From assembly GCA_022496185.1 (NCBI GenBank), contig WTXG01000126.1:1-64000 (forward strand): a stretch of 64,000 nucleotides of DNA, in the 5' to 3' direction. Of this stretch, positions 20,860-32,663 are shown piece by piece. The notes under the pieces are model-generated. The model was not told where the DNA came from, did not search any database, and saw only the letters and a list, made by a program, of their open reading frames with translations. Position 1 is the first letter of the stretch. Each line of letters opens with the position of its first letter. A program made the translations under genes and the position numbers. This DNA is from Multifurca ochricompacta. Lineage: Eukaryota; Basidiomycota; Agaricomycetes; Russulales; Russulaceae.

Positions 20860-22716
20860 ATGCCCCCCCAGCAGACTACTACCACCGAACACTCCATTAT
20901 GTCTTTCATCGCTGCCTCTGCTGCCATTGATGCTTTCGCCTCCCTGATGACTATTGTAGAAAACTTCCCCTCAGCTCACCTGTCCACTCATCCCTCCTCC
21001 CCAATCGACTATGAAGCCATGGAAGCTCGTGCCAAGAACCAGTCCCCCAACCCAAACGACGACTTCACCCACTGTGAAGAGCCCCACCCCAACGATCTGC
21101 TCAATGGAGAGATTGACAACGAAGCCCCCGAATTTCCCTTCATCCCCAATAACCCCAACTCCTCCATGTACTTCCCCCTGGAGATCACCATGGCCAACGG
21201 CTCTATGGCAATTGCAAAATATATTTACTATACCAATGGAGGGATGGATGTAGCGGGGTGTATGAAGAAGGATGGACCAGTTTACGGGGCACCTGTCTAC
21301 TTGGAGGAGAGGTATACAGGCCGGCTCCATCATACGCTGACCGATGAACAGTTGGGCCATCTTGCTGTGGAAGACTGCCGCGCTTTCGCAATCAAGGAAG
21401 TACTGAATGACATGAGGCTTCCACACCTCAAAGCAGAAGTCATGAGAATGCAGAAGAACATCACCTTGTGGAGGAGGTTGAACCAACAATACAAAGAACA
21501 TGCAAAGATGATGGCAAGGTTGACCAACAGGATGTTCCAGTTGGAGCAGGAGATCGTGGAGATCAGAAAGAGGTTGGAGGTGGGAGATGTGTATCAGATG
21601 ATCGCTGAAAGGTACGCTGACACCTTTGCACGACCCCTGTAATGGTTTGTGACGGGTCACGACACAGTTTGTGACAAAATGTGACATTTTTCGAGTCGCA
21701 CACGCGCATGCGTTCTGTTTCGACTTGGCTGTAATCTCTAGCTCCGAGTCATATGACTGGAGCTAGTACTTCTTTTATCAGATCACTTAGTTGCACACAA
21801 TAGAGGGCGCAACCCCTCCTACTTATTCTCATCTCAGTTCAGGGCATAACCCCTGGAGCATATGGCTACCTGGATACTTACTACAGCCTTCTTGTTAGCT
21901 TATATTCATTTGATTGTACCTCACTCAACATGTATTTAAGCTGCTAGGTTACTGAGACAGACCTTAAGTCTGTTCTCTTGTATCTAATACAGGTGTATTC
22001 GACTTCACAGATATCTACTTGAACTCCCTAAGTGGCAGCTTAAGGAGCCTTCCTCCTCAGAAACTCTGCAGGGCTGATTGCCGCTGCTCCCAACTTCGTT
22101 CCCTGCACGCACCCCCTCCTTATCGTCGTGGGCACTTGAAATCTTGAACTGGACTAGGCCTTCTTAGTTGGACCTTGAATCTTGAGTGCGCTGCATACCT
22201 CGAGAGCCTTTGGACATCGAAAACGCGACTAGACACAGTCGACACCTGGCTGTGACAACCCCTCCCCCCTCAAACATTGGGTGCCGCCCCGACGCTACTG
22301 CCGAGCTGTCTCGAGATGCCTCACTTACATGAAAATCCACGTGGGGAGACCTGCTGGTGCTGCGACAGTAAGTACCACATCAGTTGGAACTGTCCTCTCA
22401 ACCGCAAGTGGTGTCAACATTGCCGAAGCAATCTCCACTGGAGTTGACACTGCATCTTCTGATGGGTAGGGGTGGCTCCAACAATCAACAACCCATCGGG
22501 GTGGTGTGGCAAGTGTCTTCGCCACAATGCCAGACATCGAGAACTTGATTGCCCCATCCACAATCTGTGCCGCGCATGTGGTCAATGCGGCCCGTATGGT
22601 TTCCTTCACACTCACACATGTCCGCAGGAGCTGGAGTCGTACACAATGGACAACTGTAATGTAGCCGATGATTACTTGGAGTTGGTACAGGATGATGATG
22701 GTACAAGTCGTTTCTA
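20860..22716 (+). pseudogene. gypsy-1 ORF3, zinc-knuckle accessory protein, split by LTR-F
   Basis: A third protein between pol and the 3' LTR. 20860-21637 encodes the acidic/Pro-rich N-terminus, the conserved core (GPVYGAPVYLEERYTG) and a long heptad-rich helix. After solo LTR-F the frame resumes at 22263 with two C-x2-C-x4-H-x4-C knuckles, then a further Cys/His-rich stretch (WCGKCLRHNARH..., LCRACGQCGPYGFL) and a conserved acidic end (DDYLELVQDDDG) up to 22716. Two TGA stops occur in the knuckle region. Not a known Pol domain; its placement is like an env gene, but there is no signal peptide or membrane segment. Confidence 0.75.
21638..22257 (+). repeat. solo LTR-F inside gypsy-1 ORF3
   Basis: 620 bp, TGTAATGGTTTGTGACG to CTGTGACA, with a perfect 5-bp duplication ACCCC (21633-21637 and 22258-22262). 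The ORF3 reading on both sides matches uninterrupted copies. TGTGAC occurs three times in the first 50 bp. A TATA-like 'gtatttaag' lies near 21931-21939. No full element of this family is in the window. Confidence 0.8.
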
Positions 22717-22748
22717 GCTGGGACTGCTAGAACCAGAAGAGGGGGTGA

Positions 22749-23326
22749 TGTCACGAACCCTGTCTCTTCCTACATTCTTTTTCTTGCCCAGCGACGACCC
22801 CACCCTACCACCTACACTTCATTATCAGATCATGTCTCCGTCGTGGGACCCGTCACATGCTCTTCGTCCATCCCTGTGACTCTCTTGTTTATCCATGTTT
22901 ACTTACTGCTGTCTCCGCTTATCTCTTATCTTCTTATCATACAACCGGACATTTACTTAATCCCCTATCAGTAGAAGCCAGGCTCTATGCCCTCTGCTTC
23001 CGGATATTTGGGCCCACTTGACTCTGTGTTCCTTATCAATAGACGCTCACCTTGTTACATATATAAGTCCTCTGTAGATTACACTGTAACACTCAGACTC
23101 GACTTATTGAATACATCAGTGCTTGTCTTCCGGACTTCCCTTTGCTCCTTAAGGCCCAGTTGTCTCAGTGCTTCTGGCACTTCCTGCTCACCATCGTCTT
23201 AGAGTGCAGCCTCTTTGACTTTGACTCGTCACACTTTACTCCAAGGGATCTAGTTGGTCCCTTATCTGAACCCACGTACCATGCTGTCACACAAGTCGTG
23301 TGGAACGTCCTGCACCAGATGTAACA
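22749..23326 (+). repeat. gypsy-1 3' LTR
   Basis: 578 bp, TGTCACGAACCCTG to CCAGATGTAACA, preceded by the purine tract 'agaagagggggtga' and followed by AAAAC. Differences from the 5' LTR are transitions at CG, TG or CA sites. Confidence 0.93.
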
Positions 23327-23869
23327 AAAACTACAAAGTCAGGTGTATACTGTCTTTCAAGTACATGGAGGTCGGGTGAGAGGTCAATACCAAGGAGCTA
23401 ATCCCTTAGTACCGGTGAGTGGAAGAGTGCCAGAAGCACTGAGACGATTCAGAAGTCAGGTCTCAGGAATCACCCAGAAGGTAATGCACCAAGTTGATTG
23501 AGAAGTCAAGTCTGAGCCATACAGGGCTATCTACATAGGTCTTATATACATAACAGAGTCGGAGTCTAAATCAGAGTATCGTACTTGATGTATCAACGAA
23601 GTCATAATCTAGCTAAAGTGGGAATGGAATCAAGTGGGCCAGGTGAGAATATATGCAGATGAATCTGGTATAGTCATGATTCTGGTGGGAAAATACGTAA
23701 GAGTTCTTGTGTAAGGTATGAGTCAGAGATAAGCACAGCCTCGGTCGAAGATAAGGAACAAATATGTACAAAGAGAGTCATAATGTGATCAACAAAGAAC
23801 AAACAAGGCCAAACGGCATGTCACATGAAGGAGAAAGGGAAAAGAGATGATGCAGCAGGGTTTGTAACA
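23327..23869 (-). repeat. B-1 3' LTR, remainder
   Basis: Resumes after gypsy-1 with the AAAAC duplication (23327-23331) and ends GTTTGTAACA. Minus the duplication, the two parts sum to 594 bp, the same length as the LTR at 26524-27117. 'aagtcaagtct' at 23503-23513 corresponds to the self-primer block of the other copies. Confidence 0.85.
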
Positions 23870-23900
23870 TTACCCCCTCTCTAAGTCCTAGCAGAGCCAG

Positions 23901-26523
23901 CTAGAGTGGCATACCATTGTCATCCTGTACCAGGGAGAGGTAGTCATCGGCTATGGCATAGTGGTCAGCATTGTAGTTCTCCTTCTCTTCATCTGTGGGA
24001 CAAACATGTGTTCATAGAAAACCGTAGGGCCCTTGCCTCCCACAGCAAAAGCAGCTGTTGTAAACATGACAATTGATTTCACGATGCCTGGCGTTGTGAG
24101 AGAGACATTTGCTGCACCACCCTGACAGGTTTTGGACAGTAGGGGCCTGTGTAAGTCGGCGGAACAAGCATTGACGGCTCCAGTGGGAGGTGCTTTGACA
24201 ATGTCAACATCGCTTCTTGGCCAAGGGGCAACACCAACTAAGGTGGTACTTGCTGCTGCAGTGCTGGCAAAGCTTCCCATCAGGATTTTCATGGAGGCAT
24301 GGCATTTTGAGGCAGTGCGGGTTAAGCCGAGGTGCGAGGTCAAGGCGGTGTCAGGGAAGGGGTTGGGCAAAAATGTCTGCATACTGTTCAGATATAATCT
24401 GATATGCTTCTCCAAGTTCTAGCTGTGCCCTGATGCTGGCCAGATGCTGCTCTATGTCAAAAACCCCCCAATTGAGCTTTACCATTTGTCATTCATAGTC
24501 ATGACGCTGCATTTCCAAGTTGTCCCTCAGCACTTGGAACTTGCACAACCAGGCAATCTCAGCAGTCAGCCGTGGCATGCGTAAGTCTTGAAGTACCTCA
24601 TTAATTGCAAAAGCACACAGGTCATGGGCTGACAGATGTTGTAGGTGCTCTGGCCCCAAGACGTAGTGGAGTTGATCAGTCTTCTTTTCTTCAAGGTATA
24701 CTGGAGCCCCATAGACTGGTCCTCCCCTTTCCAAACACCCGGTGATGTCCATACCTTCATTTGTGTAGTAAATGTATTTGGCGATTTCGGTCGTGCCATC
24801 ATTCTTGGCCATTGGAATCATTAGCAGGAAATAAAATGGCAAGTTGCGGTTGTTAGGGAAGAAAGGGAATTCAGGGGCCTCGTCACCAAAGTCAACATTG
24901 ATCAGGTCATTTGGGTGAGGTTCTTTGGGGAGAGTAAAATCCTCGTTGACATCAGTGGTTCTGATTTGTTCAGCCAGCGTGGCGGTTGCATCATAATCAA
25001 TAGGAGAAAGTGGGTGAGAAGGAGGATGCACAGGAGAAAGTAGGGGAAACGCATTGATGGCAGCAGAGGCGTGAACTTGTGAGGGAGACATGGGCTGTTT
25101 TCTGAGTGGTTGTGAAGAGGGGAGTTGTCCAACAGCACATATTCTGTCTTGCTCTTTATCTGCTTCAGGGTGGCGTCTATAGAAGTCTTCGATTAATTTG
25201 GGTGCCAAGACATCCACAGCAGGCTCCCACAAGTTGTCGGCATCGGGGAACCCCTTCCATTTGATGAGATAATGGAGTTGGCATTTGTGCCCTTGGCCTT
25301 TCCATTTTGCATCAGCTATCTGCTCTACTTCCCACTCTGGTTCGCCTTTGATCAATTCAGGAGGAGGTCGTGGGAAGTTCTGTCTGTGAATCAAAGTTTC
25401 TTTGTACAGTGTAAGAAGACTAGCATGGAAAACGGGGTGTATTTTCCATGTGGGAGGCAGCATCAATTTGTACATAATGTCCGAGAGCTTCTGTTCAATT
25501 GAAAAGGGACCATGGTGTCTGGGAGCTAATTTCGCCATTGGGTGTGACATGTGGATATTATGCCCTTCTAGCCAGACTTGATCTCCGACCTGGTAGGGTG
25601 TAAACTTAGTGGGCTTCTCAGCCAGGGTCCTTTGCGCCTTCTGGAGATTCCAATTGGCCAATTCCCGTATTTCCTCCCATTGGCCGATACGCTGTGCCAC
25701 CGATGGCACATTGGTAGGTTTATTCGTCCATGTTGTGTGGGGGTTCCATCCCATTATAAGGGAGAAGGGGGAAGTCTTAGTCATTCCATTTGGCCAGCTG
25801 TTGTGTGTGAATACTGCCATTGCCAGCCATTCTGCCCAGTCGTTCTGCCTTTCATTGCACCAGAAGCGAAGGTACTGTTCTAGCCACTGGTTGGTTTGTT
25901 CTGACTGTCCATCCGTCTGAGGATGATATGCCATAGAGATGTTCTGTTGGATGTCAAGGCATTTACAGAGAGCTCGAGCGAACATGGATGCAAATCATGG
26001 GTCCCAGTCGGAAATGATCTTTTGGGGGAGTCTGTAATGTCAATAGATGTGGTTTAGGTAAAGTTTGGCGACTCCCTCGGCTGATATTGTTTCATTACAG
26101 GGGATGAAGAGAGCAGCTTTCGAACAGTCATGGTCCATAATAGTGAGTATTGAGTCATAGCCTTGTGACTGTGGTAACTTGACAATGAAATCCATGGCAA
26201 TGGTCTGAAAAGGGGCAGTTGCAATTGGCATGATGGGTGAAAGCACTGGTGGTCTTGGGTGAGTGTTTACTTTATTGGCTTGACATTCTGCGCATCCTTT
26301 GACGTATGCTTCTACATCCTTTTTCATATTTGGCCACCAATAATCTCATTTGGCAAGGGTGTAGGTATTTGCAATCCCTGGGTGTCCTGCAGAGGGAAGG
26401 TCATGGTGAAAATGGATCACCCCCCTCTTAATGTTGTCACCACTGGTGACAACCAGTCGATCACCATCTTTCCACCAGAGGCTGTTTCTCATCTTTATGT
26501 TATGCGGCTCTGCCCAGGATTTG
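23901..26523 (-). pseudogene. B-1 pol end fused to ORF3
   Basis: Reads from 26523 downwards: IN zinc-site segment (ECQANK region, 26327-26040), then a continuous 498-codon frame 25985-24489 holding IN core end (HPQTDGQSEQTNQ), chromodomain (YLIKWKGFPDADNLWEPA) and, with no stop in between, the ORF3 N-terminal region and core (GPVYGAPVYLEEK). A TGA (replacing an Arg codon by comparison) ends it at 24489. Beyond it the helix and the zinc-knuckle array continue in broken frames to 23901, ending in a conserved DDYLSLVQDD tail. In family A the same two proteins are separated by TAA. Confidence 0.8.
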
Positions 26524-27117
26524 TGTAATGCCTGGTGCAGGCGTTCAGCACAATGTGTGACAAGTTGCATAGCAAAACTATGAAGTCAAGTATGCACTGT
26601 CTTCCAAGTACATGGATGTCAGATGAGAAGTCAACACCAAGGAGCTAATCCCTTAGTATCAGTGAGTGGAGGAGTACCAGAAGTACTGAGACAATTCAAG
26701 AGTTGGGTCTTAGGATCACCCAGAAGGTAATGCACCAAGTCAATTAAGAAGTCGAGTCTAAGGCATACAGGCTATCTAGGCAGGCCTTATATACATAATA
26801 GAGATTGGAGTCTGAATCGGAGTAACATACTTGATGTATCAATGAAGTCATAATCTAACCAGATAGGGAACGGAGTCAGGGTGGGCCAGGTGAGAATATA
26901 CGTAGACGAATCTGGTATAGTCGCGATTCTGGTGGGAAAATATGTAAGAGTTCTGATGTAAGGTATGAGTCACAGATAAGTAAGAAGTCAAGTCATAGAT
27001 AAGAAACAAACAAGTACAATGCCGGTCACAACACAGTCAATAAAGGGCAAGCACGACCAAACAGCAAGTCATGTGAAGAGAAAAAGGAAACAAGATGACA
27101 CAGCAGGGTTTGTAACA
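26524..27117 (-). repeat. B-2 3' LTR
   Basis: 594 bp, TGTAATGCCTGG to GTTTGTAACA, inserted in B-1 pol. 'aagtcgagtct' at 26749-26759 is the presumed self-primer start. About 10 percent divergent from B-1's LTR by eye, mainly transitions. Confidence 0.85.
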
Positions 27118-27331
27118 TTACCCCCTCTCTAAGTCCTAGCAGAGCCAGCTAGATTGGCATACCATCATCATCCTGGACCAGGGAGAGGTAGTCATTGGCT
27201 ATGGCATAGTGGTCCGCATCGTAATTCTCCTTTTCTTCATCTTTGGGGCAAACGTGTGTTCATAGAAAACTGTAGGGCCCTCGTCTCCCACAGCGAAAGC
27301 AGCCATCATAAACATGACAGTTGATCTCTTG
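27118..27331 (-). pseudogene. B-2 ORF3 C-terminus, truncated
   Basis: Purine tract then stop codon at 27149-27151. On the minus strand the end of a family-B ORF3 follows (Cys/His-rich segment, then DDYLSLVQDD). It is cut at 27331 by the LTR of gypsy-2. The rest of B-2 is absent from the window: the other side of gypsy-2 is a family-A element. Confidence 0.75.
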
Positions 27332-27907
27332 TGTTATGTCCAGTGCGGGACGTTCCACATGACTTGTGTGACAGTGTGATACAGGGGTTTGGATAAGAAA
27401 CCAATAAGGTCTCTTGGAGTGAAGTGTGACAAGTCAAAGTCAGAGAGGCTGTACTCTAAGACGATGGTGAGCGGAAAGTGCCAGAAGCACTTGAGACAGA
27501 CAGATGTTTCAAGAGGACAAGTCCAGAAGACTAGCACTGATGTATTCAATAAGTCGAGTCTGAGCTCTACAGTGTAAACTATAGTTGACTTATATACATA
27601 AGAAGATGGGCGTCTACTGATAAGAATCACGGAGTCAAGTGGGCCCAAATATATGGAAGCGGAGGGCGTAAAGCCTAGCTTCTGCTGATAGGGAATTAAG
27701 TAGATGTCCGGTCATACGATAAGGAGATAAGCGATAAGAGAAAATGTCAAAAGGTAAACATAAGTAAACAAGAGGGTCATGGGGATGGACGAAGAGCACG
27801 TGACGGATCCCACGATGGAGACATGATCTGGTAATGAAGTGTAGGCGGCAGGGAGGGGTTATCATTGGGCAAGAAAAAGAATATGGGAAGCGATGGGGTT
27901 TGTAACA
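27332..27907 (-). repeat. gypsy-2 3' LTR
   Basis: 576 bp, TGTTATGTCCAGTGCGGG to GGTTTGTAACA, followed internally by 'tcaccccctcttc', the complement of the polypurine tract. Confidence 0.9.
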
Positions 27908-27938
27908 TCACCCCCTCTTCTGGTTCTAGCAGTCCCGG

Positions 27939-29162
27939 CTAGAAACGACTCATACCATCATCATCTTGAACCAACTCTAGGTAGTCATCAGCTACATTAC
28001 GGTCATCCATGCTGTACGACTCCAACTCCTGCGGGCATGCGTGGGTACGGAGGAATCCATATGGGTCACGCTGACCACATGCGCGGCACAAGTTGTAGAC
28101 AGGGCAGTTGATCTCTTTATGCCCAGCATTGTGACGAAGACACTTGCCACACCATCCCGATGGGTTGGTGATCGTCAGGGCCACCCCTACTCGCCGGAAG
28201 ATGCAGTGTCGGCTCCAATGGAGATTGCTACGGCAGTGGCGACACCATTTGCGATTGAGCAGGCAGTTCCAACTGATGTGGTACCTGCTGTCGCAACACC
28301 AGCAAGTCTCTCCGCGGGGGTTTTCATGTAGGCATGGCATCTCGAGTCAACTCGGCAGCAGCGTCGGGGCTGCGCCCAAGGTTCAAGGGGGGAGGGGTCG
28401 CACATAAGTGTCAGCGTACCTTTCAGCAATCGTTTGATACGTGTCTCCTTTTTCCAACCTCTTCCTGATCTCAACAATCTCCTGTTCCAACTGGAACATC
28501 CCATTCGTAAGCCTGGCCATCATCTTCGTGTGCTCTTTGTATTGCTGGTTCAATGTCCTTCGCAATGTGATGTTCTTCCTCAATCTCATGACTTCTGCCT
28601 TCAGGCGCGGGAGCCTCATATCGTTCATCACTTCATCAATTGCAAAGGCGCGGCAATCCTCCACGGCAAGGTGGCCCAACTGTTCATCAGTCAGCGTGTG
28701 ATGAAGCCGACCTGTGTACCTTTCGTCCAGATACATGGGAGCCCCGTAGACCGGCCCATCCTTTTCATACATCCTGCCACATCCATTCCTCCATTGGTAT
28801 AGTAAATGTACTTCGCGATGGCTGTGGTTCTGTCGGCCATGGTGATCTCTAAGGGGAAATACATTGAGGAATTGGGGTTGTTGGGAATGAAAGGGAACTC
28901 GGGGCTTCATCATCATCTCCCCATTGAGTAGGTCGTTGGGATGGGGGTCTTCACTGTGAGTGAATCGTTGTTTGGGTTCGGGATTGGTTTTGATACGGCC
29001 TCCGCAGCTTCATAATCGATGGGGGAAGAGGGACGAGTGGATGGGTGAGCAGATGGAAGTTTTTGACAATAGTCATGGGAGAAGCAAAAGCGTCGATGGC
29101 AGCAGAGGCGGCGATGAAAGACATGATGGACTGTTCTGTGGTGTAATTCGCTGGGGGAGCAT
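27939..29162 (-). pseudogene. gypsy-2 ORF3
   Basis: Starts at ATG 29162-29160, 37 nt after the Pol TAA (29201-29199). Frameshifts near 29080, 28915 and 28750 break it. The core, coiled-coil segment (28640-28440) and zinc-knuckle array (28340-28060) are readable, with C-x2-C-x4-H-x4-C twice, and it ends at 27939 with DDYLELVQDDDG. Same architecture as gypsy-1 and gypsy-3 ORF3. Confidence 0.75.
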
Positions 29163-29198
29163 ATACTGGGGAATCCAAGAGAGTCTGGGACTGTTCTT

Positions 29199-32100
29199 TT
29201 AACTGTTTTTGGGCGCTTTTGGGTGCGGGTATGGAACTCCGTGATAAGGACTGGGGCAAAGATATCTCCGGCTGGTTCCCATGAGTTGTCAGAGGTGGGA
29301 ATCCCTTCCACTTGACTAGGTAGTACAGTTTGCGCCCTCGGCCTTGTCGCTTGGAATCTAGAATGCGTTCCACTTCCCACTCTTCTTCTCCATCGATAAG
29401 GTCAGGTGGGGGTCTCGAGAAGTTTTCTCCATGCAGGGACGTTTCCTTATATGGTGTGAGAGTCTGGCATGGAAGACCGGATGAATGCGCCATGTAGGGG
29501 GAGTTCAAGTTCGTATGACACATCTGACAGCTTCCTTGTTATTTTGAAAGGTCCGTGACGTCGGGGCGCCAACTTGGCTGTTGGATGTGAGTGTGAATGT
29601 TCTTCCCTTCCAACCATACCAGGTCATTGGTCTGATAGGCATAAACCTTGTCGGCTTCTCTGCCAGGGTCTTTTGCCCTTCAACAGGTTCTCATTGGCCG
29701 ATTTCCTGACCTCTTCCCATTGGCTGATATGCCGCGTGGCTGAAGGGACGTTCACCGATTTTCCTGTCCATGTGGCTCGAGGTGTCCATCCCATGATAAG
29801 TGAGAATGGGGAATGTTTGTAGTGCCATTGGGCCAGGAGTTGTGTGCAAATTCTGCTGTTGCAAGCCAGTCCCCCAATCGTCCTGATGTCCGTTACACCA
29901 AAAGCGAAGATACTGCTCGAGCCACTGATTTGTTCTTTCTGATTGTCCATCTGTCTGTGGGTGGTACGCCGTAGAGATGTTTTGGGCAATATTCAGCGTC
30001 TTGCAGAGTGCTCTGGCGAATGCAGATGTGAAGCGTGGGTCACGGTCTGAGATAATCTTTTCGGGGAGACCATAGTGTCTGTAGACATGATCCAGGTAGA
30101 GTTTGGCCACCCTTCTGCTGTAATGGACTCATTGCAGGGTATGAACAGCGCCGCCTTTGAGCAATCATGGTCAGTGATGGTCAGGATGAGTCGAAACCTC
30201 TGGAGTTGGGAGTTTGACTATGAAGTCCATGGCGATGGTCTGGAATGGTTGTGAAGCCGTTGGCGTAATTGGGAATGGTGCCGGTGGATGTGGGTGCGTA
30301 TTCACTTTGTTAGCCTGGCATTCGGCGCATCCCTTCACGTACTCTTCCACATCCTTTTTCATATTCGGCCACCAGTAGTCTCGTTTGGCAAGCGTGTAGG
30401 TGTTAGCAATGCCTGGGTGTCCTGCGGAGGGGAGGTCGTGGTGAAAATGGATCACCCCCCTCTTAATGTTGTCGCCACCGGTGACAACAAGTCGATCCCC
30501 GTCCTTCCACCAGAGGCCGTCGATCCTCTTCAGGTTATGTGCCTCCGCCCATGTTTCACATAACTGTTGATTCATGTTTTGCGAAACCTGGGCCCATAGA
30601 TCCATGTCGTGAAGACTGACAATGGCTGTCCTCGCAAAAACTTCCTCTGGGAGTACCATCACATCATTGTTGTCTTCCGCACCATTATTCAGATCCAGTC
30701 GCCTTGATAGGGCATCTGCACAAGCATTACGACTTCCAGCAATGTGCTTCAGTTCAAAGTTGTATTCTTCGAGCTCTAGGACTTCACGAGCAACCCATCG
30801 GCTTATTTTGTGAGGTTCCTTCCAATAGAGTAGGTTGGAGTGATCAGTATGAATGATAGTCTTGTAGGAAGTCCCTGCTAAGTATGGCCGCCAGTGTCGT
30901 AACGCTTTTACTATGGCCAATAGTTCTCTATCCCAAATGTCATAATTTCGTTCCGCTGGTGAGAATGTTTCTGAATAAAAGGCTACAGGGTGGAGAAGTC
31001 CCATCGTGTCTCGTTGATTCAGTATGGCACCATTCGCGAAGTGAGATGCGTCAACTTCAAGTTCAAAGGGTTTCTGCAGATCTGGTTGTAAAAGGACCGG
31101 TTCTGAGCTGATGATGTCACAAATTTGTTCAAAAGCCGTTTGATGCTCCTCCGTCCAATGCCAAGGGACGTCTTTCTTCAGTAATCCGTTCAGTGGTTGG
31201 GCGATCCCTGAGAATCCCCGAACAAAGCGTCGATAGAAGTTACAGAAACCGATAAAAGACCGCACGTCCTTGACACACGTAGGCACTGGCCATTCCTGGA
31301 CTCCTTGCACCTTTATAGGGTCCATCCATACTTGTCCTCCCTCTAGGATAACTCCTAGGTACTCTACACTTGGCTGTTCGAATGAGCATTTGGCGGGTTT
31401 AAGGTACAGATCGTGTTCGTGAAGGATGTCCAACACCTGATGCACTCGTTCTCGATGGTGGGTCAGGTCATTCGCGGTGGCAACCAATATGTCGTCCATG
31501 TAAACCACTACTTCGCCAGTGAGAATGAGGTCGCGGAAGATGTGGTTCATCATCAATTGGAAGGTAGCAGGTGAGTTGGTAAGGCCAAAAAACATAACAT
31601 TTGGTTCGAACAGCCCCTGATTGGTCTTGAAGGCCGCTTTACATTGATCCCCATCTTTGATTCGAATGTTATTGTATCCCCAGCAGACGTCCATTTTGGA
31701 GAATAAGGACTTATCCCTCATGGTGTCGATGAGTTCCGAAATAAGTGGCAAGGGGTAGGCGTTTTTCACAGTATAGGCGTTTATCCATCGGTAATCTTGA
31801 ACAGGTCGAAGTTTGCCATCTTTCTTCTTGATAAAGAAGAACGGTGATGCGTATGGTGATTTTGACGGTCTAATGTATCCTTTTGCAAGATGTTCTTCCA
31901 GGAACGCTGTAAGCACGGTTTGTTCTGCCTGTGACAACGGGTAGATTTTGCAGTTGATTGCCGATGGGGTATCAGGTATGAAGTCAATGGCGTGATCCCA
32001 TGGTCGCATGGGGGGGAAGTGTTGCGATTCCTCCTCTGAGAACACTTTCCAGTGTCTATGGTATTCCGCTGGTACCACTTCTTCAAATGTCTTTTCCATA

Positions 32101-32663
32101 TGCCCCTCTACTGCCTTCTGCGTGAGCTCTGATGCTTTGGTAACGAAACAGCAGCTTGGGTCCTCCTCTTTTGTTACTGCTGCTGTAGAGTGTTGGGCTG
32201 CATAGTCATACCCCATAGATGTAATGAGCACAGGGTAGGAGTCCTTGCTCATTGTCGCATCACCCCAATTGATCTTGGGTTCGAATGCAGCAAGCCAGGG
32301 ATATCCCAGAACTAAGTCTTCTCCGCCTAAGTTGGTGACTAGGAAGCGTATTGTTTTTGTCTTCTCCCCCACCTGGATGTTCAGGTCAGTGTAATGCGTA
32401 ATTTTTCCTGCCCGATTGGCAGTCCCGTCAATATTCCAGATATTCTTTTCTTGAGGGAGTGCCAGCATTCCTAATCCCATGGTTTTCACCATCCGTGGGC
32501 TGATGAAATTGTCGGTAGCTCCTGAGTCAATCAGGATGTCGCGATCGGCCGTTCTCTGTGTAGTCTCGAAATGTACTGGTATTTTCAACGATTTGAAGTG
32601 ACTAGTATACACAGAGGTTACATGTAATGCTCGTGCCCAGGCCAATGGGTTTGAGCCGATCAA
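29199..32663 (-). pseudogene. gypsy-2 pol
   Basis: Long open frame 32663-30171 (830 residues): protease D46-SGAT; RT with D325 (FSKMD) and YMDD 388-391; RNase H D538, E580, D607, D650; integrase zinc site ending C779/C782; start of the IN core (AMDFIVKLP, about 811-819). A 1-nt loss then shifts the frame (about 30185). The remainder is read from 30110-29691 (IN core, HPQTDGQSERTNQ) and 29523-29199 (IN C-terminus, chromodomain YLVKWKGFP), with further shifts. The frame enters from gag by -1 at GAT TTT TGA. Confidence 0.9.

Larger units (their letters stand above)
15234..23326 (+). mobile_element. gypsy-1, complete but decayed chromovirus
   Basis: Plus-strand Ty3/gypsy element, 8.09 kb including a 620-bp solo LTR-F. 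LTRs are 578 bp each (TGTCACGAACC...GTAACA) with perfect duplication AAAAC on both sides. Order: LTR, self-priming PBS, Gag, Pol (PR-RT-RNaseH-IN-chromodomain), ORF3, polypurine tract, LTR. The LTRs differ by several transitions, mostly CG to TG/CA. Coding regions carry many TGA stops at positions where sister copies have Arg CGN codons. It inserted into the family-B LTR. Confidence 0.93.
15178..26523 (-). mobile_element. chromovirus B-1, truncated, host of gypsy-1
   Basis: Minus-strand Ty3/gypsy element. Its 3' LTR (15178-15233 plus 23327-23869) is split by gypsy-1. Internal sequence 23870-26523 carries, in element order, the end of RNase H/IN linker, IN, chromodomain and fused ORF3. At 26524 it is cut by the LTR of a second B copy, so gag, PR, RT and the 5' LTR are not here. 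Family B is a diverged relative of family A (gypsy-1 to -4): same domain order, different LTR sequence, but the same 'aagtcgagtct'-type block in the LTR. Confidence 0.8.

Noticed and set aside
20971..21687. 238-codon minus-strand frame opposite gypsy-1 ORF3
   Set aside because: Mirror frame of ORF3, whose plus-strand reading is conserved in other copies.
24132..24422. Plus-strand frame in family B ORF3 region
   Set aside because: Antisense of the zinc-knuckle array; no independent evidence.
15178..26523. Envelope gene in the ORF3 position
   Set aside because: No signal peptide, membrane segment or glycoprotein-like Cys pattern; Cys/His spacing is that of zinc knuckles.
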